Assembly (NCBI RefSeq): GCF_020360975.1
Contig: NW_025408668.1
Span: 2,294,001-2,358,000 of the forward strand
From: Hirsutella rhossiliensis
Lineage: Eukaryota; Ascomycota; Sordariomycetes; Hypocreales; Ophiocordycipitaceae
Direction of reading: 5' to 3'
DNA length: 64,000 bases
Shown: piece by piece, positions 55,675 through 64,000 of the stretch
Layout: each line of letters starts with the position of its first letter
Position numbering within the stretch: position 1 is the stretch's first letter
The notes under the pieces: model-generated
What the model saw: only the letters and a program-made list of their open reading frames with translations
Database searches by the model: none
What the model was told of the DNA's origin: nothing
Position numbers and translations under genes: made by a program

Positions 55675-58037
55675 TCAGGGTCGCATCGTCCATGAGGGCT
55701 TCAGCTGATCTGTCATGGCGGCCGTCGTGAACACCGTGTCGCCGGGTAAGCGACTAACTCGCCCCGCGCCGCTACGGATTGCGCCCAGCTGCACCGCCGA
55801 GATGCCGCTTCTGTTGCTCCTGATGCTGCCCGCGTCACTCGTCGTGTCCGAGTCCTTGAACTTCTTAGGGGGTGCAAAGTCCAGATTGGTAAATGTCGTC
55901 GATTTTCGCAGCGAGTGACTACATCACTGTTAGCTTCCAGCAGGTCCGCTCTCGCACTTATGTTCCGGCTACTCACGGGCTCGGCAGGACGGCCAGCTCA
56001 TCAAAGGCCGTGACGAGGGGAGACGCGACCGGCTTCTTAGGCTGATACGCACGTCGCTCCCCGAGCGGACTTTGACTGCGGCCAGCCGCCCGATCCTGGT
56101 ACGAATCAGGGGGAGCAAAGTCTACGGCGTTCATAATGGAAAACGAGTCGTCGCGGAGTTTGGATGGCGTCGGCAGCGTCCTCAGAGCAGTGGGCGGCGG
56201 GAGGCGCTTCTTAGGCGTTCCGCGCATCCCGGTCGACGCAGACGAGCCCGGCCTCGGCGTGACGGCAGAACCGGCCCGGGGACGGTAACCCATGCCGCCC
56301 ATCGATCCGTGAGGGCCGTGTGGGCCGCGAGGACCTCGGCCGCCAGGTCCTCCTCCCGGTCCTCCGCGGATGCGGTTTGTGGGAGGTGGTGTCATTGCAC
56401 GCCGCGTCACAGGCTGTGCGTACGGCATAACGAAGGCGTTCGTTTCCACGTCAAAGTAGGCCGCGTCTCCGAGGAAATTCTCGTCATAGTCTTCTTCGTA
56501 TTTGGGGCCGCCGCGCTGGGTGGGCATGGGCGGAGGGGGTTCTTTGGCGCTGTCCTCGAAGTATTCCTTGTAGAAGGATCGGATGCGGTTTGCCCGATAC
56601 TCCGGGTCCTCGGATTCCGTCACCTCGTTCGGAGGCAGAGGGCGGAACCCAACCGACAGCCTCTTGGACTGCTGTTGCGGAACACCCAGCCCTTGCGGCT
56701 GCTCGCGACCGTCGTATGCCACAGGAGCCTGGCGCTCGAGGCCTCGGCCGCGAATGTCATCGTCGTACTGATCAAAGGATTGCGACATGGTAATCTCGGG
56801 ATGGTCTCCTTGCCTCGTGAAGTCATCGTGAGAGTGCGCGAGGCCAGGGGCGCTGTCGAGCATATGGGGCTCAAAAGCGACGGCATGAGATCCTGGCGAC
56901 AAGGCCATAGGGACATCAGTGTATAGCCTCGTGTCCGCGGGCTCTGTTTCGTGAGGATGCGAAAAGTCGAACCCATCATCGACGTGAGCGATGCTAACAT
57001 TGGCGTCCATCCTCGCGTGGGACAGTTCGGACTGTGCATGATCTGGAGCAGCGGACCGCCCATGGTGGGCATCAGAGGACAAGGCCACAGCTTGAAGCTG
57101 ACCGCCTGGATTGTCAAAGCCACGGCCATCGACGTGGTCGTCAGGGTAGGCTACGGTGCCAATCTCGGGGACGATGGGCTGTATGGGCCGGATCGGTTCC
57201 TGGGTGCCCGATGCGGCTAGTGTCCTCTGACTTGGCTCGGGCGCCATAGGTGTGGCAAACGGATTGATCGGGACGTCGGGAGACACGGGGGATCGCGGCC
57301 CTGTGTTGGTTCGCGGAGGGTGCATCGACCCACCCAATGATTTGCTGGTTAAGGCAGAGTTGCGCTTGCTGCTGCCATGGACTGACGGGGCCTTGGGGTT
57401 GAAGGATCGAATGGAACCGGATTCGCTGTGGGTGAAGTCCTTGATGGTGCGGTAGGGGTCCTGCTCGTTGGGAAAGGTGCGCGCCAGCGAGTGGATAGAG
57501 TCGTGAGACTGCTGTATACCGGGCGGGAGCAGGTAGGGCGACGACAGGTTCATGTCCATGGACAGCTGCCCCGGCTTGTGCACCGTCTTCTCTCCTCCTC
57601 CGAACAAGCTCTTGCGCTTGGCACCCTTGGCACCCTTGGGCGAAGTCTCGTCGAGGCCGAAATCGAGGCCTGTGTTGGGGTCCTTTGCATCCTCCATCCT
57701 TAGGCGACGGACATTACGACGGTGAAGAAAGAGAAGAACGATGGCGCCGACGAGGACGGGAATCCTGATTGCTACGTGTTAGAGGCGAGAGACGGGCGTG
57801 AGTCGACTCGACATACCCGATTCCCATGATTATGGCAATGTTTGTGACGTTTGTGCTGACGTTCCTCTCGCATGAGCCCCCGGAGCACTCGCGCTTGGCC
57901 AGGCCAGCAGCGGCGTGTGGAGCGGTCAGGGAAGCGAGACCGAGGGATCGACGCGATTTGACGTGAGGCGGCATGGCGAATGCATTGTCGTGTGGCGTCG
58001 TCGAGTGGCCGTCGTAATAGTGCGCAGGGAGCTTCAT
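55675..58037 (-). CDS. Conserved-looking single-pass membrane protein, long cytoplasmic tail
   Basis: Three exons, 58037-57817, 57764-55977 and 55918-55675, total 750 residues. The first intron (52 bp) splits the transmembrane helix at about 65-88 (NIAIIMGI / GIPVLVGAIVLLFL); the acceptor must be TCAG at 57765 because the nearer TAG is out of frame. A short luminal segment carries two cysteines (ECSGGSC). After the helix comes the basic LHRRNVRRLRMEDAKDPN followed by LDFGLDE, a juxtamembrane motif that I have seen repeatedly in fungal proteins of unknown function. The rest is disordered, with an RxxRIRSFYKEYFEDS element, an acidic YEEDYDENF stretch and a Gly/Arg-rich segment. The final exon is joined through GTGAGT..TGTAG and ends with DTVFTTAAM..SWTMRP. 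A role in polarity or wall organisation is only a guess. Confidence 0.78.
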
Positions 58038-59880
58038 GATGCCGCTCCGACTCCCAGACACTGCAGTCCCAAAGCGACGACGTTGCTGGATCAAAGGGCG
58101 AGGCAACTCTTCATGGCCTGTCAATTATCGGCATCGGACGCGCAATCAGTTGCTTTTGCCGGCAAGGCAGGGCATGAAACGCGAGGAAAGCAAAGGTTGC
58201 TGTGTGACGATGCGGCGCTGCAGGCGGTGGGAAACAAGGGGCACAGAAACCGAGCAAACAAAAAAGGGCGCCTCCAGGGGGTTCGCTGGCCGTGAAGCGT
58301 CGAAACGAATTGCAGAAGGACACCAGCTGAAAAGTAGGGGAAAGGAAGGACGAAGGGCTGGAGAATGGGGGGAAAACCAAAAGAGTGACGAGCCCGTGGG
58401 CAGCCAACTTGGCGCGATAATGCCGTCGGTCGACTGGAGAAAAGGCAGACTGACGATTAGGGGGAGGGAGAGGGAGAAGAGAAGGAGACGGGACGGGGGG
58501 TAGGGGAGAGAGAGTGGAAGAGAGGGAAGAGATACGGAGCAGTAACAATTTTGGGTTGCCCGCAACACTAAAAGGAGTACCTAGACGGGACGAAAGATTG
58601 CACAAGCGCGATACTTGCAAGTACCTTGGGGGGGTAAATGTTTGGTGCCTGTGCCGTCCGAATAGTGGTGGAGGCTACATGGCGCAGGGACATCAGCCAC
58701 GTCAGGAGAGGTAGCTACAAGTACCGCCCATTGTCTTGGGTACAAGGCTGCACCCCGCAGGGGCCAGGACATGGCGGGTGGAGGCAATGACAGGCACTCT
58801 AACCCGCTACCGCAAGGTACCCGGGCGATACACGGGCAGCAGCAGGGAGCCGCTCTCCGGGCCAGGGAAAAGGAGATTGACGGGATTTACGGAGTACGGG
58901 CGCGGGAGGATGGAAATGAAAGGGAGCCAAGTTGATTGAAATTGACGCCGTCCAACCGACAGAGATATCTCAGGTACGAAGGATCCACTCGTTGGTAACG
59001 GATGGCATGAGGCGAGGTCCTGAAGATGCGACTGGCCACCCATTCACTCTCGCAGACTCTTTGAATCTGCCGGCGAGATTGAAGCGAGGCGTCTTCCCGA
59101 GGCAGTGTCTTTCAGCACACCACTTTTCCAGAGAGGAGGAGCCATGTATCCGTATTCGTACGTACAGTATTAATTACTTCCATCGCCAGTGCCAGGCTGA
59201 TGGCTACCTGCACGGCGGGACAGGGCTCAGGGGGCGTGATGCAGGTTGGGCGCCAGTGCAGTGCCTTTTGTGTACTTCCGAGGTATCAGGTCATCAAGGC
59301 TGCTGCGGTCGAGCGCGTCCAATGCACGGCGCGGGTATCTATATACCGCCGGGGTACCTGGGCCTTTACAGTGGATGAACATCCACGTGGAGCACAATGG
59401 GAGCGATAGCAGGCGCCGCTGCCCCTGACGCTAGCCCCGAAGCAGCCTGGGCCGGGCGCGAGGCAGCCAGCCACCAACTCTCACCTTTTCCGACTCTCGG
59501 AAGTAATACCTACTGTGCAGTAGGCACAGTAGGCACCTAGTACTCCGTAGCTACTGTACAAGTAGGCGGACGACTTATCGCGGTGCCTGCGGCCAGACCT
59601 GACGTCAAAACACACGGCACTGCCGCTGTGCCGAGATGAGCAAGAGAAGAGCCCGTTTCCAGCGCAAGGGAGGGAAAGGGGGGGGCAGAGAGAGGGTCGG
59701 TCTTTGGAGAATATTGCCACGAGCACGCGCAATATTCAATTCCCCTACTTGGCATTGACTGCTTGTTGGCTTGCACGTGTGTGCACCAAATGGCAAGCAT
59801 GCCCAGATTCTTTGGCCAATCCATCCATGCCTCTGCTCGTGCCGATGGCCGGCATTGGCGATCGATGCATCTCTCCCCAT

Positions 59881-59910
59881 CAAAAGCCATCAAAAGCCAT
59901 CAAAAGCCAT
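59881..59910. repeat. 10-bp tandem repeat, three units
   Basis: CAAAAGCCAT repeated three times without change. Confidence 0.9.
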
Positions 59911-60154
59911 CGCCACAGCTGGCAAACATGTTTATTTGTTGACTTTTGATGCTTTTTCCCTCTCATGCATATGCCCACATTCCTCGCTCCGGGCAAATTA
60001 AAGCCCATGTCTTGCCCGGCTCTAAAACGTCATGAAACATGTTATTGTGTCCAGGCTCTATTATCCTTGCGTCCAAGAAAGGGGGGAACGCACCCCTAAT
60101 CATTGGGGCCTCGCCGCGCTCTCTCTCGTTGGAGGAGATTCAGCCAACGGCCGA

Positions 60155-60178
60155 CGCCACCATCAACGCCACCATCAA
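60155..60178. repeat. 12-bp tandem repeat, two units
   Basis: CGCCACCATCAA occurs twice in tandem, followed by a partial CATCAA. Confidence 0.8.
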
Positions 60179-61497
60179 CATCAATGCTGGTCTGTAGCTG
60201 ACCAAGTGGGATGGATATGAAATACGTGCTGCTGTACATGACGATGATGAGCAGGCTGCCTCGTGCGGCTCTGCGAGCGTTATGCCATCTGCATGCACGA
60301 CAGTCAGTCACCCTTACTAACAGAGCTCTACTGTACAGTACCTACCTTAGGCGTGGCCGCATGGCTGTCGAATCACGTCCACCACGATAACTTACAGTAC
60401 CAACAACCACTGCACACGTCTCAACGTCAGACTCGCAGCTGTGCCCAAAGCAAAGACAGACAGGCACCTCAGACTCGCAGAATGCCCGCAGTTTCCAGGG
60501 GACCGTGTCCGAGGCGCCAATCCGGGCGTCCGTCCGATCCCCGGCCCCATCGTCGGGTTGGCCGCCCGACGGCTCGATAAATGCACGTAGATGCTACGGG
60601 ACTGCACCGTCGACGACGACGGCAAACAAAAATGCACGCTAGAGAGCAACAGAGTCAACGCCGCCTGCTGGAGAATCTCTCGGGGCTCCGTCAAGCTTCG
60701 TAACGCCTGGTCCATCGTGAGGCAGAAGGTCCACGGGAATGCCATCCCTGACGCCGCCAACGCGTACTATTTACGAGTGATCGGCGGCAGAGACACGCGA
60801 TCGACGAACTATGGGCCATGGCTCCGCACTGCTTGACTGCCTCCCGCCAAGTACACATGCCTCCATGGCCATACGCAACCGAGTCTACGGCCTGGCTGGC
60901 GAAGCCCATCGTCCTGTCAAAGACAGCGAGGGCCCTGCCTGGCGGCGTCTGCTGCACGGATCGAGAACCGAAGACCACGGTACCTTAAGACCTCTGGGAG
61001 CAACGCGTCTCCCCTGATACCCGGAGCCATGGCACGAACCGGGGGGGCTCCATTTTGCGGTCCCGCCGGCCAAAGATGGGGTGAGACCTTGAGCTACCAG
61101 GGGAGTAAGATGATTCCTCGTCCGTTCCCTCAATAGTTGTTCCTCGGTGTACCGGATATTTATAGAATACAACCTGAAACCCTGACCGAGAGAACGGTGT
61201 AATTAGGGGACGACCGAAGAAAGGCGAGTGGGCCTTGCACCTTGCATGGCCTTAGCATTCATGACGAGATGAAAAGCTTCAGTTCCCGCATGCCGGTGGC
61301 ACCGTCAGCCAGCCTCATTACCTTGGCTAACCATCTCTCGACCTCATATTCTGCCACGTCGCCTCGTTCAGCTGAGAATCTTGCTGTAAAGTAATCTCAT
61401 CCAGTCCCGTCCGGAACCTCATCTCGCCATCTCTCGGCGCAGGTCCACCAACGACTTTCTCTCTTGCCCCCGCTCGCCCAGGATTACAACATCTCCG

Positions 61498-63570
61498 TCA
61501 GCCTCTTTTCCTGGTCAGCTTGTAATACTCGGGCGCATATTCCGTGAGCCATTCCTTGTCGACTTTTGTAATGTCCCTGATAAACGTCTTGTCCCCCGTC
61601 TCCATGACCTCGTGAAAAACGACCCAGTCGGCCTTGCGGTTGAACATGAGCGAGCTCGGATGTGCGTGGAGCACCGTCCCGCCCTCGACGTTGCGAAATG
61701 TCCCGTCGGGCTGCATTCGCGCCGCGTGGGCAAAGTATCCCGCCGTCAGACAGCGCCGGATCTGCTCTGCCTTCTTGGACTTATCTGCGCCGACCTGTGG
61801 CGGGTGGGGGTCAGCGGCCGACATGTTGAACCGCTCGAGGTAGCGCTTTAGTTGAGCGCGGATGCTGACGGCGCGGGTCAGGGCCTTGTAGTTGAGGTGG
61901 TTCTCGTGGCAGAACCGGGACTCCTTTTTGCCCCGTGTCACAAAGGCAGTGTAGACATTGAGAAGGGTCAGGTGGTCGCCTTCTTCGACGGCAAACTTGC
62001 GCCTCGAGCTCTCCATCCTCTTCTGCTCGCCCTCGTGATGGAACCACACGCTGCCGCCCAGGCTCGTCATGGCGGCAATGGTGAGAATCTCATCGAGGCA
62101 ATCAAACGACGGCGCCGACAGCAATGTTTTGGCCATCATGGGCTCGACAGCCAGCTCCGCCATGCGAAACCCGAGCGGCCGCGTCAGCTTGGCATACTCG
62201 TCCAAGGCGCCGAGTGCGTAGAGAAGCTCAAGCGCCTTGGACATGAGCTCGGATGGCGGCGGGGACAGAAACTCGAAGCGGACGACGTTGTCGATCCCCA
62301 GCGCTTTCAGCTGCAGCACAACGGGTGCAAGGTTGGACCGCTGCAGCTCTGGCGCGTTGGACTCCGGGAGTCCCGCGTGGGCCTGCTCCGTATAGAGCCG
62401 AAAGCATTTTCCTGGCTTGGTCCGGCCCGCTCGGCCGGCGCGCTGCGACGCCGACGCCTTGGAGACGGGCGTTGCCGTGAGCGACTCGATGCCCGTCTCC
62501 GGGTTGTAGGCACGGAGCTTCACGAAGCCACAGTCGACAACATAGGCGATGCCGTCAATGGTGACGGACGCCTCGGCAATGTTTGTGGAGAAGACCACTT
62601 TCCGCGTGCCGTCGGGGGGCTTGTCGAAGACGTACATTTGCTGCTCCGTCGACAGACCTGCGTAGAGCGGCAGTGGTTGTATGGCCTTGTATCGACTGCC
62701 GGCCTGGGCTGCCCTCTCCGAGACTGCTTGGACGGCATAGTCAATCTCCTCGCGGCCCGTCAGAAACACCAGGACATGGCCATCGTCCTCTTGCATGTGG
62801 ATGTCAAAGACTGTCTCTATGGCCTTTTCAACGTAGTTTTCCGCGGGCGATTCCAAGTACAAGACATCGATGGGATAGGTCCTCCCCTCGAGGCTGACTA
62901 TGGCACCGACTTGGCCATGGTCATTGTCAGACGCTTGCTCCTCGCCCGTCTGCGAGAAGAAGCCGAGAAACTTCTCGGCCTGTAGCGTGGCGCTGCTAAT
63001 GATGATGCGGAGCTCGGGGCGCTTGCGGCGGATCTTCTTGAGCAGGCCCAGCAGGATGTCGGTGCTGACGGAGCGCTCGTGGGCCTCGTCCACCATGATG
63101 ATGGAGTAGCGGCTAAGTAGGGGGTCGACGAGGGCCTCTCGGATGAGGAGGCCGTCGGTGAGAAACTTGATGCGCGTGGCCGAAGACGTGACATCCTCGA
63201 AGCGAATCGAGTATCCGACCTCCTTGCCAATCTCGCATCCCGCTTCTTCGGCGACGCGAACGGCCACCGTCGTGGCTGCAACGCGTCGAGGCTATTGGAC
63301 GTCGGTCGTCAACATGCGAGTCTTGGTCGCCGACGGCGCAGGACTCACCTGCGTTATCCCAATGATCTTGCCATCGGCGCACCAGCCTGCGCGCTCCAGG
63401 AACTGGGGTATTTGCGTCGTCTTTCCGGAGCCTGTTTGGCCGATGACGATGGTGACGGGATTTTCCTCGACCACATAGAGGAGACTCTGGCGGTGCCTTG
63501 CTATGGGCAGCAGTGCCGCTGGCTTGTGAAGGGCTGGGATAAAGGACGAGTCGAGGTCGAAATCTGCCAT
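61498..63570 (-). CDS. DEAH-box RNA helicase, DHX35 type
   Basis: ATP-dependent RNA helicase of 671 residues, the DHX35 branch being linked to spliceosome function in other eukaryotes. Exons 63570-63349 and 63291-61498; the 57-bp intron (GTGAGT..AATAG) lies inside motif Ia, between GITQ and PRRVAA. Motifs: GQTGSGKTTQIP (44-55), TQPRRVAA, DEAH (142-145), ISSATLQ, VLVFLTGREEI, VVFSTNIAEASVTI and QRAGRAGRTKPGKC. After the RecA domains come the winged-helix and HA2 domains and an OB-fold region (AGYFAHAARMQPDGTFR..LHAHPSS). The N-terminus is short, with only about 35 residues before the helicase core, which separates it from Prp2/Prp16/Prp22/Prp43. Frame and length are complete. Confidence 0.93.
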
Positions 63571-64000
63571 CTTGGGCGAGCCTGGACCTAGGGGTCAACG
63601 ACAACCCGTTGGCGACCACATGAGAGTCCTTTTGCACCTTCCAGAGCCTAAAGAGCGGCGTATCCCTCAGTACTCTGTCTCATGTCGTTTGTTCGCTCCC
63701 CTCCAGCTCGGGGTGTCATTGCTTGTCCGCCTGTGAGGCTCAAACTCATTTTCACTGCCATGGTGCAGGGTAGCAGGTGTGGCTTGGTTGAGGCTGACGT
63801 GTGTGGCAAGCCCAGGGGGGGGGTCACGGCCTGTGGGTCACGTCATCACTGGCGCGTCCCCTTTCAAGCAACCCCTCGTGCCAGAAGCATCAATGCGGAC
63901 GAACAGTAAATGCATTGCCATTCACGTCAAAGAGTCAGCCAGCCAATCTCCAGGCCGCCCCGGCGTGCTGTTTGCCATCCTCTTGACCTCCTCACCTCCC
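63571..64000. other. Upstream region of the helicase gene
   Basis: No gene seen before the window edge. Confidence 0.5.

Larger units (their letters stand above)
58038..61497. other. Long intergenic region (3.46 kb)
   Basis: No supported gene. Contains the upstream region of the membrane protein gene, TACGGAGTA-type nonamers at 58888-58896 and 59541-59549, a 10-bp x3 tandem (59881-59910) and a 12-bp x2 tandem (60155-60178). Confidence 0.45.

Noticed and set aside
1..64000. CRISPR arrays, operons, phage or bacterial islands
   Set aside because: Intron-containing genes and fungal families throughout; no regularly spaced direct repeats were seen.

Overview
The window looks like a contig piece from a filamentous ascomycete, most likely a hypocrealean Sordariomycete. 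The evidence is GC-rich coding sequence, genes broken by short introns (mostly 48-77 bp, GT..AG), an intronless tRNA-Gln, and fungal gene families (DASH subunit Dad2, shugoshin, fungal bZIP, DUF2293). The genus is not determined. No operons, CRISPR arrays or bacterial features are present.

Layout. 1-2447: 5' part of xanthine dehydrogenase (minus, cut by the window edge). 3567-5199: six-exon kynurenine-type aminotransferase (minus). 5354-10674: a Hop-type MULE DNA transposon with a second, Fot1/pogo-type element inserted inside its right terminal inverted repeat; both have perfect termini and target duplications but frameshifted transposase genes. 11018-14981: gene-poor stretch with one clear and one possible small secreted protein and an orphan open-frame fragment. 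14982-16177: protein kinase with unusual catalytic motifs. 16704-21269: KDM4/JMJD2-type histone demethylase. 22955-23026: tRNA-Gln(CTG). 23887-25666: membrane-anchored histidine-acid-phosphatase-like protein that appears to have lost catalytic residues. 27279-29046: bZIP factor. 32447-35126: DUF2293 protein. 35781-39659: ribosome biogenesis factor Rrp12, divergent from retromer Vps29 (40081-40798). 41216-43340: shugoshin, divergent from Dad2 (43711-44257), followed by a basic coiled-coil protein with weak TPX2-like motifs (45208-47406). 48060-50131: intracellular type B carboxylesterase. 51050-52324 and 55675-58037: two single-pass membrane proteins. 61498-63570: DHX35-type DEAH RNA helicase.

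Functionally most genes are housekeeping: purine and tryptophan catabolism, chromatin, ribosome and RNA processing, endosomal sorting and chromosome segregation. The accessory part is 5.3-14.9 kb, where the nested transposons sit about 155 bp upstream of the aminotransferase start codon and beside the secreted-protein candidates. Exon boundaries were read by eye from splice consensus, frame continuity and remembered family conservation; no database search was run.
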